Positions 28,471 through 42,009 of a stretch of 64,000 bases of DNA are shown here, piece by piece. The stretch spans positions 2,960,585 to 3,024,584 of the forward strand of contig OZ036012.1 in assembly GCA_964035015.1 (NCBI GenBank), read 5' to 3'. Within the stretch, counting starts at the first letter, position 1. Every line of letters begins with the position of its first letter. Both the position numbers and the translations under genes were made by a program. The notes under the pieces are model-generated. The model made no database searches and was not told the origin of the DNA. It saw nothing but the letters and a program-made list of their open reading frames with translations. This DNA is from Corallium rubrum. Taxonomy: Eukaryota > Cnidaria > Anthozoa > Scleralcyonacea > Coralliidae.

Positions 28471-31110
28471 GGGTCCAGTGAGGTGCTCTGAGTGGTAGCA
28501 TTTGGATATAGTTGTGATATAATAAGTTGCAACGCCAGTACTACGTGTAGTACAATTGCAAGCTTGGTGTAATGTAACAGACGCGTGGTAGATGTTCATT
28601 ATGCAAGCTCAATCGTTTCTCAGCGAAACTATTAACTTTAGTTAAAATAAACTGTCGAATGAGTGGGTTAAAAATGCTAAACGGATGCTAAACAATCCAA
28701 ACAAACACTAATTTTGGCAATTGCAGGAAAAATAATGGACAATTAATGAGGTTGCATGCACCCATACATTTTGATGTATAAACAAAACATGAATTAATTT
28801 GAGTATGCATGGACTTAATAGATTTATATACAAAACTATATCGTTACTAAAGCTACAATGTTATTGATAAACGAGTTGTATATGAAGGAATAAAAGTGAT
28901 TCAGTTAGTGTTTAAGGATTAGATAGTCGACCAATGCATAAAAACACTTAAAGTATGCTTTAACATAGTATTTTTCCAAAGCACCTATATGTATTGTACA
29001 ACTCGTTTTAAACACTGGTTATTGTAAACAACGGCTTTAAAAACATTTTAGCATTAGCGCAGTTCAAACATTCCGAACAAATGGTGCGTCATGTTGGGCC
29101 ACTAAATCGTCTCAGCTGGTCAAATTTTGAAACAAAACAGTATTGCTGTGAAAACAGAATCCACAGGTCATTAAAGATATGACTAAACTGTGTTGATGTC
29201 AGTTAACAAAAGAACTTGTGAATCAGGACTTTATATATAGAAAGATGAAAGCATGTTTTTCGCCGCTTGTATAGTTTCATCTGAGTCTCAGTAGCTCAAT
29301 GCATGGTTAGAGCATCTCTCTGGTAGGGCTCAGAAACCCGTTCTAAGTATTTGAATGAGCTTCACGAACGTCTACCAATCGTCTGCACTACATGTTCTCA
29401 ACTTTTTCAATAGTCCTACAGAGCGACAACGTCTTTCGCTTGGGAAATTTCTAATTTGTGAGCCTTAACTAAGCCCCTCCCAGCTAGTTATCCCAGCAAG
29501 CTCAATTAAACTGTGTTTTCCACTTGTTTATACTGACATACCTGCTGAGAGAGATTTGAGGAAGATTAGCAACTCACTGCATGTCATGTGTTTACGATAT
29601 ATAACCACAAGCAGTTACTCGCCTAAAATTGCTCGTAGATCAAAGTGAAAAGGTGGTAAATTGCCTCGGATAGTTGTGATAACGAAATACTGACGTTTCG
29701 TGCCCTTCATCAAAGTAAAATGCACGATGAAGGGATCTGCTCGCCGGAAATGTCAGTACTTCGCTACCAAAACTAATCTCTGCATGCAGTTTAGCATCTT
29801 TCCACTTTGATCTATCTAAAACAGCCCACGCAACACATGTATAGTTGCAATTGCTCATATATAGATCTCCAATTTGTCACTGATAAATCATCTTGCCAGT
29901 GGTTAAAACACCGAAAGAGGTATATATAGAAGTATAATATATAAAAACAAAATGCGACCCCGGGCCGTCTTTTGTTAGAAGACATTGGTCAATTTGGGGG
30001 GTTAATTGTTGTCACCTATTGCCGTCACCTAGGGACTATGCCTAAATTTTTTACAGGACTATTTCGGGATTGTAGAAAGCAGAACTGCATGTGTTGCGTA
30101 TGTACTGCTGGAATTACTTGTGAAGGAAGTTTAACGTTTCGAACAAAGGTTTTTTTCTCAAGAAAAATTTCAGAGAGGAGCGCTTTCGCTTGAAACTTTG
30201 GACCTTTAAAGGGACTTTGCTTATTGAGGGTAACATGACAGTATTTAGATACTTATAAGCCAATGGCCCTCACCCCTTGATGAAACTAGTTCGTAGAATT
30301 AACCCTTTAGCCGATAGTGTTGCCGTTTGGCAACTAAAGCCCTGTTTACAAGGCCAAAATGCGCGTGCTTAAAATGCGCCACCTTAATTGGTGCGTTTAC
30401 ACTGTCATTTAATCCCTTACTAAAACACGTACACCATTATTCAACATGGCGAGCTATATTTTTGGTTTTGGAAGCTTCGTATGGGTAGCGTGCGTCAAAG
30501 AACAACGGAAGACATCGGTGCACGAGAAAGAGTGATAGCTAAAAGAAAGGAACAAAGAATAGCTTTAGATCTGATAACCCAATGACCCTCATCTCTTGAT
30601 CCGAACTAGTTTGTAGAATTAACTTGCGAAACTATGGTGTTAATGATGTCAGTAAAAACCCTCGAAGCACAGAAGATAACCAACGAACAGTACTAACCCC
30701 ATTCGACCTGGCTTAACCCGCGCCTCCTAGCTATTTATGAATTATAGGTATTTCAAAAGTACACAAAATTTAGAATTCTTAATTTCTATTTTAATGCTAC
30801 TATCTATCTATATATGCATACTCGCTCGGTGTAGAAACATCTCAAACATTTGAGAGATTTTCGGTTGATAATTTTTATTGAAATATATATTTATAAGTAC
30901 GAAAATGTTTTTTTTATTCAGGTATGGAAGACGTGCAGGGCACACCCACGGATCGTCCCACTCAGATGGATCGTCCAAAGCGTTTCCCATATATAGCAAT
31001 ATGTATGTAAGGACGTTTACTTAATTATATTTCAATGTAGTGAAGTTTATCTTTGATATCTATTTTAAGACCATTAGATAGCTTTAACAGAGGTTTGGGA
31101 GACGTTTATC
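28441..31110. repeat. Segmental duplication, copy 1
   Basis: Sequence from the CTCCGATAGAGAGCTAGGG phrase onward recurs at 31600..34390 with few changes. It includes the TTCAACATGGCGAGCTAT region and the CATCGGTGCACGAG region, and both copies start from a tRNA-like minisatellite. Copy 1 contains a 5S-like SINE remnant near 30640..30725 and a minisatellite fragment near 29645..29815. No intact gene. Confidence 0.8.
30640..30725 (-). mobile_element. Truncated 5S-rRNA-derived SINE remnant
   Basis: On the minus strand GGTTAAGCCAGG and GGGGTTAGTACTG resemble the middle of 5S rRNA. A CTGTGCTTCGAGGGTTTTT tail segment shared with the fuller copy at 32147..32473 follows. Confidence 0.5.
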
Positions 31111-31605
31111 AAGCAACCTGTAACGTGATGTGATGATCAGTGAGATGCTCGAACCATTGAGCTACTGAGACTCAGATGGAGAGCTAAGGTTACAAATGTG
31201 TACAACCTGTAACCTGATGATGACCAGTGAGATGTTCTAACCATTGAGCTACTGAGACTCAGATGGAGAGCTAAGGTTACAAATATGTACAACCTGTAAC
31301 CTTCTGATGACCAGTGAGATGCTCTAACTATTGAGCTACTGAGACTCAGATGAAGAGCTAAGGTTACAATGTGTACAACCTGTAACCTTCTGATCACCAG
31401 TGAGATGCTCTAACCATTGAACTACTGAGACTCAGATGAAGAGCTAAGGTTACAAATGTGTACAACCTGTAACCTTCTGATGACCAGTGAGATGTTCTAA
31501 CCATTGAGCTACTGAGACTCAGATGAAGAGCTAAGGTTACAAATATGTACAACCTGTAACCTGATGATGACCAGTGAGATGCTCTAACTATTGAACTACT
31601 AACTG
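31110..31605 (-). repeat. tRNA-like minisatellite array 2
   Basis: About five to six copies of the same ~86-bp unit as array 1, at the join between the two segmental copies. Confidence 0.8.
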
Positions 31606-34400
31606 AGACTCCGATAGAGAGCTAGGGTCCAGTGAGGTGCTCTGAGTGGTAGCATTTGGATGTAGTTGTGATATAATAAGTTGCAACGCCAGTACTACGT
31701 GTAGTACAATTGCAAGCTTGGTGTAATGTAACAGACGCTTGGTAGATGTTCATTATGCAAGCTCAATCGTTTCTCAGCGAAACTATTAAATTTAGTTAAA
31801 ATAAACTGTCGAATGAGTGGGTTAAAAATGCTAAACGGATGCTAAACAATCCAAACAAACACTAAATTTGGTAATTGCAGGAAAAATAATGTACAATTAA
31901 TGAGGTTGCATGCACCCATACATTTTGATGTATAAACAAAACATGAATTAATTTGAGTATGCATGGACTTAATAGATTTATATACAAAAACTATATCGTT
32001 ACTAAAGCTACAATGTTATTGATAAACGAGTTGTATATGAAGGAATAAAAGTGATTCAGTTAGTGTTTAAGGATTAGATAGTCGACCAATGCATAAGAAC
32101 ACTTAAAGTATGCTTTAACATAGTATTTTTCCAAAGCACCTATATGTAATGAGTAATGAGTAATGATTTATTTAACGTCGTAAACACAGGATGTGGTCGC
32201 CCAATCATCCGAGCCAGAGGCTCATGTTAAAAGTGCACGACATAAACTAAGATCTAAGTGTTGATTTTACGGAGGGAGGAAAACCGCAGAACCTTGCGAA
32301 AAACCCTCGAAGCACAGGAGAGACCAACTAAACTCTACTCACATGAAATTCAAGTTCGAGAACGGAGCTATTCCCAGACGGTCACCCATCCAAGTACTAA
32401 CCCCGTCCAACTGGGCTTAACTACAGCGGTGAGAGGCAGCGCCCTAACAGCACACGCTACCCGTGCTTCCCATTGTACAACTCGTTTTAAACACTGGTTA
32501 TTGTAAACAACGGCTTTAAAAACATTTTAGCATTAGCACAGTTCAAACATTCCGAACAAATGGTGCGTCATGTTGGGCCACTAAATCATCTCAGCTGGTC
32601 AAATTTTGAAACAAAACAGTATTGCTGTGAAAACAGAATCCACAGGTCATTAAAGATATGACTAAACTGTGTTGATGTCAGTTAACAAAAGAACTTGTGA
32701 ATCAGGACTTTATATATAGAAAGATGAAAGCACGTTTTTCGCCGCTTGTATAGTTTCATCTGCGTCTCAGTAGCTCAATGCATGGTTAGAGCATCTCTCT
32801 GGTAGGGCTCAGAAACCCGTTCTAAGTATTTGAATGAGCTTCACGAACGTCTACCAACCGTCAGCACTACATGTATACATACATATGTTATTATATCTTC
32901 TCAACTTTTTCAATAGTCCTACAGAGCGACAACCTCTTTCGCTTGGGAAATTTCTAATTTGTGAGCCTTAACTAAGCCCCTCCCAGCTAGTTATCCCAGC
33001 AAGCTCAATTAAACTGTGTTTTCCGCTTGTTTATACTGCCATACCTGCTGAGAGAGATTTGAGGAAGATTAGCAACTCACTGTATGTCATGTGTTTACGA
33101 TATATAACCACATGCAGTTACTCGCCTAAAATTGCTCGTAGATCAAAGTGAAAAGGCGATAAACTGCCTCGGATAGTTGTGATAACGAAATTCTGACGTT
33201 TCGTGCCCTTCATCAAAGTAAAATGCACGGTGAAGGGATCTGCTCGCCGGAAATGTCAGTACTTTGCTACCAAAACTAATCTCTGCATGCAGTTTAGCAT
33301 CTTTCCACTTTGATCTATCTAAAACAGCCCACGCAACACACGTGTAGTTACAATTGCTCTTATATAGATCTCCACTTTGTCACTGATAAATCATCTTGCC
33401 AGTGGTAAAAACATCGAAAGAGGTATATATAGAAGTATAATATATAAAAACAAAATGCGACCCCGGGCCGTCTTTTGTTAGAAGACATTGGTCAATTTGG
33501 GGGGTTAATTGTTGTCACCTATTGCCGTCACCTAGGAACTATGCCTAAATTTTTTACAGGACTATTTCGGGATTGTAGAAAGCAGAGCTGCATGTGTTGC
33601 GTATGTACTGCTGGAATTACTTGTGAAGGAAGTTTAACGTTTCGAACAAAGGTTTTTTTCTCAAGAAAAATTTCAGAGAGGAGAGCTTTCGCTTGAAACT
33701 TTGGACCTTTAAAGGAACTTTGCTTATTAAGGGTAACATGACAGTATTTAGATACTTATAAGCCAATGGCCCTCACCCCTTGATGAAACTAGTTCGTAGA
33801 ATTGACCCTTTAGTCGACAGTGTTGCCATTTGGCAACTAAAATCCTGTTTACACGGCCAAAATGCGCGTGCTTAAAATGCGCCACCTTGGTGCGTTTACA
33901 CTGTCATTTAATCCCTTACTAAAACACGTACACCATTATTCAACATGGCGAGCTATATTTTTGGTTTTGGAAGCTTCGTATGGGTAGCGTGCGTCAAAGA
34001 GCAACGGAAGACATCGGTACACGAGAAAGAGTAATAGCTAAAAGAAAAAAAGAAACAAACAAACAAAGGAACAAAGAATAGCGAGATGGAAGCTTCTACA
34101 TATGTATACTCGATCGGTGTAGAAACATCCCAAATATTTGAGAGATTTTCGGTTGATAATTATTATTGAAATATATTTATAAGTACGAAAATGTTTTTTT
34201 ATTCAGGTATGGAAGACGTGCAGGGCACACCCATGGATCGTCCCACTCAGATGGATCGTCCAAAGCGTTTCCCATATATAGCAATATGTATGCATAAGGA
34301 CGTTTACTTAATTATATTTCAATATAGTGAAGTTTATCTTTAATACATCTATTTTAAGACCATTAGATAGCTTTAACAGAGGTTTGGGAGACGTTTATCA
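31600..34400. repeat. Segmental duplication, copy 2
   Basis: This is a near copy of 28441..31110, with an extra SINE at 32147..32473 and a short extra stretch near 32875..32900. It lacks most of the 30540..30800 stretch of copy 1. It ends at minisatellite array 3, mirroring how copy 1 ends at array 2. Confidence 0.8.
32147..32473 (-). mobile_element. 5S-rRNA-derived SINE (SINE3-like)
   Basis: Absent from segmental copy 1 at the matching site, so it is an insertion. On the minus strand the head has GTTAAGCCCAGTTGGACGG and TTAGTACTTGGATGGGTGAC, then CGTCTGGGAATA. This is the internal promoter half of 5S rRNA. The 3' end carries short ATTACTC repeats, as in many SINE tails. Confidence 0.8.
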
Positions 34401-37040
34401 AGCAACCTGTAACGTGATGTGATGATCAGTGAGATGCTCTAACCATTGAGATACTGAGACTCAGATGAAGAGCTAAGGTTACAAATGTGTACAACCTGTA
34501 ACCTGATGACCAGTGAGATGCTATAACCATTGAGCTACTGAGACTCAGATGAAGAGCTAAGGTTACAAATGTGTACAACCTGTAACTTTCTGATGACCAG
34601 TGAGATGCTATAACCATTGAACTACTGCGACTCAGATGAAGAGCTAAGGTTACAAATGTGTACAACCCGTAACCTTCTCATGATCAGTGAGATGCTCTAA
34701 CCATTGAGCTACTGAGACTCAGATGAAGAGCTAAGGTTGCAAATGTGTACAACCTGTAACCTTCTGATGATCAGTGAGATGCTCTAACCATTGAGTTACT
34801 GGGACTCAGATGAAGAGCTAAGGTTACAAATGTGTACAACCTGTAACCTTCTGATGACCAGTGAGATGCTATAACCATTGAACTACTGCGACTCAGATGA
34901 AGAGCTAAGGTTACAAATGTGTACAACCCGTAACCTTCTCATGATCAGTGAGATGCTCTAACCATTGAGCTACTGAGACTCAGATGAAGAGCTAAGGTTG
35001 CAAATGTGTACAACCTGTAACCTTCTGATGATCAGTGAGATGCTCTAACCATTGAGTTACTGGGACTCAGATGAAGAGCTAAGGTTACAAATGTGTACAA
35101 CCTATAGCCTTCTGATGACCAGTGAAATGTTCTAACCATTGAGCTACTGAGACTCAGATGAAGAGCTAAGGTTACAAATATGTACTACCTGTAACCTGAT
35201 GATCAGTGAGATGCTCTAACCATTGAGTTACTGAGACTCACATGAAGAGCTAAGGTTACAAATGTGTGCAACCTGTAACCTTCTGATGACCAGTGAGATG
35301 CTCTAACCATTGAGCTACTGAGACTCAGATGAAGAGCTAAGGTTACAAATATGTACTACCTGTAACCTGATGATCAGTGAGATGCTCAAACCATTGAGTT
35401 ACTGAGACTCACATGAAGAGCTAAGGTTACAAATGTGTGCAACCTGTAACCTTCTGATGACCAGTGAGATGCTCTAACCATTGAGCTACTGAGACTCAGA
35501 TGAAGAGCTAAGGTTACAAATATGTACTACCTGTAACCTGATGATCAGTGAGATGCTCTAACGATTGAGCTACTGAGACTCAGATGAAGAGCTAAGGTTA
35601 CAAATGTGTACAACCTGTAACCTTCTGATGACCAGTGAGATGCTCTAACCATTGAGTTACTGAGACTCAGATGAATAGCTATGATCAGTGAGATGCTCTA
35701 ACGATTGAGCTACTGAGACTCACATGAAGAGCTAAGGTTACAAATGTGTGCAACCTGTAACCTTCTGATGACCAGTGAGATGCTCTAACCATTGAGCTAC
35801 TGAGACTCAGATGGAGAGCTAAGGTTACAAATGTGTACAACCTGTAATCTTCTGATGACCAGTGAGATGCTCTAACCATTGAGCTACTGAGACTCAGATG
35901 AAGAGCTAAGGTTACAAATGTGTACAACCTGTAATCTTCTGATAATCAGTGAGATGCTCTAACCATTGAGCTACTGAGACTCAGATGAAGAGCTAAGGTT
36001 ACAAATGTGTACAACCTGTAACCTTCTGATGATCAGTGAGATGCTCTAACCATTGAGCTACTGCGTCTCAGATGGAGAGCTATAAGGTTACAAATGTGTA
36101 CAACTTGTAACCTGATGATCAGTGAGATGTTCTAACCATTGAGCTACTGAGACTCAGAATGGAGAGCTATAAGGTTACAAATGTGTGCAACCTGTAACCT
36201 TCTGATGACCAGTGAGATGCTCTAACCATTGAGCTACTGAGACTCAGATGGAGAGCTATAAGGTTACAAATGTGTACAACCTGTAACCTTCTGATGACCA
36301 GTGAGATGCTCTAACCATTGAACTACGTATACTGAGACTCTGATGAAGAGCTAAGGTCACAAATGTGTACAACCTATAGCCTTCTGATGACCAGTGAAAT
36401 GTTCTAACCATTGAGCTACTGAGACTCAGATGAAGAGCTAAGGTTACAAATGTGTACAACCTGTAACCTGATGACCAGTGAGATGCTCTAACCATTGAGC
36501 TACTGCGACTCAGATGAAGAGCTAAGGTTACAAATGTGTACAACCTGTAACCTTCTGATGACCAGTGAGATGCTCTATAACCATTGAGCTACTGAGACTC
36601 AGATGAAGAGCTAAGGTTACAAATGTGTACAACCTGTAACCTTCTGATGACCAGTGAGATGCTCTAACCATTGAGCTACTGAGACTCAGATGAAGAGCTA
36701 AGGTTACAAATGTGTACAACCTGTAACCTTCTGATGACCAGTGAGATGCTCTAACCATTGAGCTACTGAGACTCAGATGAAGAGCTAAGGTTACAAATGT
36801 GTACAATCTGTAACCTTCTGCATGATGACCAGTGAGATGTTCTAACCATTGAGCTACTGAGACTATGTGCACACGGTAACGTTTCCAAGCGTTTTCGTAT
36901 TGTTTACTGTTCTCGAGGGAATCGACCAATGAGATGCTCTAATCATTGAGCTTGTACAACCTGTAACCTTCTCATCATCAGTGAAATGCTCTAATCATTG
37001 AGCTACTAAGACTCAACTGAAGAGCTAAGGTTACAAATTC
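34400..37040 (-). repeat. tRNA-like minisatellite array 3 (longest)
   Basis: About 30 copies of the ~86-89-bp unit with box A-like TAGCTCAATGGTTAGAGCAT. Local higher-order duplication is visible: a two-to-three-unit block around 34600..34830 repeats at 34840..35070. The right end is degraded, with a foreign ~60-bp stretch near 36860. Confidence 0.85.
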
Positions 37041-37875
37041 ATAGTCATATGTGCATGCTCCTAAGTGGTCGGTAGCGTTTGCACATACTGCATGAGATGT
37101 AGACACTAGTTGCAGGGATATTATGAGTTGTACGTATACATGTAGTATACGTACATACAACTTATATCTTTGAGAAGCTTTCTTGTCCATAGAAATATGC
37201 ATAAGAGCATTTATTATATGGCTGGGTTTGATTTCCGGTCCGTACGCAAAACGACGCACGCTGATTGGTTCCTGAGAGGTCGGGATTTTACGATATTGAC
37301 CGACCGGTCAATACGCTTTTTTCTCGGCCCTGTAAGTTTTGGCGGGAACATTTCTGAGTTGATTTGAATACAAATAAAAGAGAAATAGGTATCCTTATTC
37401 AAATATTCTGAACAATAAAAAGTGTTGGAACATCACTGTTGGTTTTCTTTAAAGATGTTTATCTAAAAACACGACAAATAAAAGCCGCACTGGTGTAAAT
37501 AATTAAGAAGGCCAAGAAGCGACACGAAAAAGTCAACAGGTAAAGTAAACAGCATACTCCGAAGACGAAAACAGCGCTCGAAGCTTAAAAATAAAATGAA
37601 CCAATAGCCAATAAATTCCTTATTAACCTCGTTTGCTCGGTCTGCACTGGAACGTATTTGCCCTCGGTTCTATCGCACAAACCTCGCTCCTTCGTCTCTC
37701 GGTCTGTACGAAAACCTCAGGCAAATACTTTCCCGTACAGACCTCGCACTCGGTTAATAAGTCTTTATTACTTAACCAGGTCTGCACTTACATGACGATC
37801 AAAATTGTTTGGCGTTTACAGTAAAATAAGAAATGTGACAAGTTGTTTATTTGTATGGATCTTGAAGTAATATAT
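37041..37875. other. No gene; imperfect palindromic stretch
   Basis: Around 37625..37765 GGTCTGCACTGG, CTCGGTCTGTACG and CGTACAGACCTCGC form imperfect inverted repeats with CGGTTAATAAG-type ends. Nothing else recognised. Confidence 0.4.
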
Positions 37876-38004
37876 AAAGGCCGACAATGAGGACTAGACC
37901 GGGTTTTCAAGTACGAGGAATTCGTTCCAGTCCGAGGCGAAGCCGAGGACTGGAATGAATTCCGAGTACTTGAAAACCCGGTCTAGTCCGAATTGGAGGC
38001 CTTT
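37876..38004. repeat. ~129-bp near-perfect palindrome
   Basis: GGACTAGACCGGGTTTTCAA on the left is matched by TTGAAAACCCGGTCTAGTCC on the right, closing on GAGGCGAAGCCGAG in the centre; AAAGGCC and GGCCTTT cap it. A second palindrome built on AAGTCCAAGGACTTG and CCAGTCCTTGGACTGG lies at about 38095..38165. These are probably foldback elements. Confidence 0.8.
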
Positions 38005-38319
38005 ACATGACTTCTCAAAATCACTTAGTGTATTCCAAAATGAATTAGTGCATTAGTAATTAGTGTATGGATGAATAACCGATTGTGTGAAGTAATATTT
38101 CAAGTCCAAGGACTTGAAATATTATTTCCAGTCCTTGGACTGGAAATAATATTTCAAGTCCTCTGCCCAGTACTTCCCTGGTATTTCAAGTCCCTTCACG
38201 TGGTGCAATTCAGCGCTTCTGATTGATTGATTATCTCATGAATTATTAATGAGTTTGAGAATTTTTTACAAGATGCTACTATTTAGCCGAGTTTGTTTTG
38301 TTTTGTGTTACCAATAAAC

Positions 38320-38750
38320 AAGCTTATTCTGGATAATTCTGTATCAGTCATATCTGAACTGTTCTCCCTAGAGGTCCAGTAAGAACCATTCCTCATTGAT
38401 CCAGTGTTACTACAGAAGGAAACTGGAGTAAATTAAACTAACTTTATATTTATACTGGATAACTCTATCAGTTATATCTAAACTGTTCTCTCTAAAGGTT
38501 CAGTAAGAGCCATCCCTCATTGATCCAGTGTTACTACAGAAGGAAACCAGAGTAAACTAAGCTAACTTTATTTATACTGGATGACTCTATTAGTCATATC
38601 TAAACTGTTCTCCCTAGAGGTCCAGTAAGGACCATCTCTCATTGATCCAGTGTTACTACAGGAGAAAACTAGAGTAAACGGAACTAACTTTATTTATACT
38701 GGATAACCCTATCAGTCATATCTAAAATGTTCTCCCTTTGAACTGGGCAC
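38320..38750 (-). repeat. ~118-bp minisatellite, short array (reverse orientation)
   Basis: About 3.5 copies of a unit containing CTGGATAACTCTATCAGT and CCAGTGTTACTACAG. It is the reverse complement of the larger array at 51735..52745. Confidence 0.85.
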
Positions 38751-38759
38751 AAATACTGC

Positions 38760-39630
38760 TGCTCACATGCACGCTGGATCAAGGCTAATAACCAAAGTTA
38801 TGAGCCCCTTTTTAGCCGTAGGCCCCTCCTCTCGGCGGTGCATGCTGCCACTCTGCCTCTTTATAGCGGCTCTATAATGGCCTAAGCTTTTAACGTTCGC
38901 CAGCCAGGCCACATGCATGTTAACTAAAATGCGTAGGCGTTCATCGTTAACCAAATGCATTCAAAATAACAAGAGCTGTCTCAATTTGTTTATTATTCAA
39001 AAAGAACTAAAAAAAATCAGTCCAAAACCGCATCATGTTGTCTATTTATGAAGTCAGGTTCGCCACGACAATCATCCTCAGCTGATGAACTCTCTTCGTC
39101 TTTTGTTCGTCATCGCGTGAGAGATGGATGTTGTGAGTGTTCCAACATTTAGCGGTTTCCCTTACACAGAAGGTGTTCTTAATGGTTGAAGAATAAAGCA
39201 TGACTAATGTTTGTGGTCCGTGTTGTTAGCGTAGGAGTTATTCAATCCTAACTATAAACAAACTTGGCTTAAGAAACATACAATAACATATCAACAAAGA
39301 ACATGACTATATCATCAAAACACCGGTTTTTTGTATCTTTAAAAACTCTTAAATATTGATGCTCGTTTGTTGTTGTTTTTTGCTTAACTCTATCGCTTTA
39401 AAACAAAAGCAAATCCATATCCGAACGTAGTAAATGTCTATTTAATTTTAAACATTTTTTTGAAATTGATAATTGCTTACTTGATGAACTATATTTGCGT
39501 AAAAATAGTGAAGCATACTTCTTTTTTACTGCTTACATATACTTGCTTGCATGCTTGCTTCGTTTGTGCCTCTTTTCTTTCCTTCTCTCCTTCCTTAATC
39601 CTGGCTTTCTTAATACATCGATTCATTCTT
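38760..39630. other. No gene recognised
   Basis: AT-rich sequence without domain-bearing frames or clear repeats. Confidence 0.3.
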
Positions 39631-39635
39631 TTCTT

Positions 39636-39965
39636 CTCCTTTCCTTCCTTCCTTCCTTCCTTCCTTCCTTCCTTCCTTCCTTCCTTCCTTCCTTCCTTCC
39701 TTCCTTCCTTCCTTCCTTCGTTCCTTCTTTCCTTCCTTCCTACCTTCCTTCCTTCCTTCTCTTCTCCCTTCTTTCATTCCTTCCTTCCTTCCTTCCTTCC
39801 TTCCTTCCTTCCTTCCTTCCTTCCTTCATTCATTCATTCATTCATTCATTCATTCATTCATTCATTCATTCATTCCCTCCCTCCTTCATTCATTCATTCA
39901 TTCCTTCCTTCCTTCCTTCCTTCCTTCCTTCCTTCCTTCCTTCTCTTCTCCCTTCTTTCATTCCT
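39636..39965. repeat. (TTCC)n/(TTCA)n microsatellite
   Basis: Imperfect TTCC tetranucleotides with a central (ATTC)n block at 39828..39903. The FLPSFLPS frames are artefacts. Confidence 0.95.
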
Positions 39966-39969
39966 TCCA

Positions 39970-42009
39970 TTTCTTCCTATTTTAAAAATATTAACAAATC
40001 TGCCTAAGTCACGTCCGAATGCCGTTCAAGGTAATTGTTGTTGGCCTCCGAATGTATGACATTATGTCACTGCATATAGCAATATATAATGTTATACATA
40101 AAACTCAATCAATGTTGGTTTCTCTGAGTAAAACAGCTCGAATTTAAACACAATCATATACTTCTAATTCTATTCGTAACTCTAATTCTAATCTTACTGC
40201 AAGATGCATTTGAAATCAGTGTTTTTTGACGAAATGTCTAAAGTTAACCCCGCGAACTAATCTTTTCTGTTTTGGCCGAGCAGATTCCTTACATCCTAAT
40301 TGACCAATTTTAAAGAAAGCATAAGGAGAATAGGAATTAAAACATTAGTTACTTACACTGCCCAAAAAGTCTTTGAAGACACAGGGAATTATACTTATGT
40401 AAAGAGTCAAGAGAAGGAACTGCGGTCTTTGTTTGTTTCGTGCTTTCAACGAGATTGACTTGTTTACGTCGTTTAGTTTCGCATATTTATTCTTTTTACA
40501 ATCCATTTGGCAAATTGACAATGTAGTTTACGGAAATGGGTTTCCCTCTATTGGAATTGCTGGCATGCATGTTGGCGTAAAGGAATGATTTTCCGGCACT
40601 GGTGAGGTTACAGAAGTATTGGGGACCTTAAGCAATTTAGGACGACGATGGCACTGCATTTTAAAGAAACTATGGATCAGCACATCGTATATTGTATGTT
40701 TTATGTATTTTGTAAGACCTTAAAGCAGCCATATAGCTTCGACAACGTAACGTACAATAGATTAACGTAAACTATAACAGCTTTTTCTGTTCCTTGCCAC
40801 AACGTTGTCTTGAAAACGCGAAAACGCTTCAATTGATGTTGTATATGTGTTGTGATTACTCTTGGGACTGCAAATTGTTGGCAACGTTTTGTTTTGGTTC
40901 AAAAATACTGTTGTACTTGGGTTGTCGTCGTGACGTTTGCGTTGTGTTTCCTTAAGGTCACTATTAATTTATACCTTTGGCTTTGAACACTCAGATCACA
41001 CTTAACCTTCACTAAGACGTTCCGCCCAATATAGCGAGAAGCTGAGAACCACATTCGTCTTGACCCTCATTAATAGCTAAACTTGGAAAGAAGGCAGAAC
41101 AGGTAGCCACGTTTTATAGGAGTGGGCGGATCAATAACCGTCAAACCAAAAGATGTAGCTATATTGAATAGAAATAAGCAGTTCCCTATAGCAACGATTT
41201 GTTTTCCAATTCTTCGCAAACGTTCTGTAGTCTATAGCCTGAGGATAAATTTCGCTTTTCAAGCCAAAAAAATCCGACAAAAATCGCTTAAAATATTTAT
41301 ATCTGTTCACAATGAATGGAAACTTAAAGTAATATACTATAGTAATATACTATATTGTTGCCAATAAAATTTCTTTATTAATATCTACAATAGATTTTCT
41401 GTCTTGTACATATTTGGCTCATGCAGCCAAAACGCTTCGTTGGTGTATTTTACATATAATTGGTCCATCTATGTTGTTATATATAGCGTCGTTGAAAAAA
41501 GGCCGATTTAGGAAGGCTTTGCCAGTTCTTGAATGTCTTTCTGCGGTAAAGTAAATGCATTTGACTAGTATCTTTTGAAATACAGTTTCCATTGAGAAGA
41601 AATTCACAAAAAGACGATTTCCAGGTGCTTTCTTCTTTTTATTCTATAGAAATGAAGAATTGCCAAATTGAAAGTGAGATGTTAATGGAGTGAAACACAA
41701 TGAATTGAATAAGATTCTTATCAATGCTAAATCTGAGTAATTATAGATAATGTAGTATAACACATTTAAACCGGCATAATTATCTTAAAGTTTAGGAAAA
41801 ACAACTTATGAATGATTTACAAACACAATTTGAAACCCAACTTGATATTATATCGCTTTTGAAAATACCAAGTTCGAATTTGCTTCCAACTGATCGTAAC
41901 TATATATATGCGTTGTATATGCCACAGTCAATTTTGCTTGAGATTGCAAAACTCTGTATTGTGCTGCATGTGCAAGAACTATAGACGACTTGTGTTCACG
42001 TTCTTATAC
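39970..42009. other. No gene recognised
   Basis: About 2 kb of AT-rich single-copy-looking sequence. Its right part would include the first intron of the minus-strand gene starting at 42235. Confidence 0.3.

Noticed and set aside
29281-29345. Possible tRNA gene (TAGCTCAATGCATGGTTAGAGC)
   Set aside because: Box B and the acceptor stem partner are missing and the D-loop carries extra bases; it is a relic of the tRNA-like repeat.
29972-30193. 73-residue frame repeated at 33475..33696
   Set aside because: Conserved only because the segment is duplicated. It begins at TTG, has no domain, and lies in repeat-rich DNA.
36528-36929. VAQWLEHLTG-type peptide frame
   Set aside because: This peptide is the usual mistranslation of the tRNA-like repeat, not a gene.
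27895-37040. CRISPR-like appearance of regular repeats
   Set aside because: Units are contiguous tandem copies with no unique spacers, in animal DNA; they are tRNA-like minisatellites.
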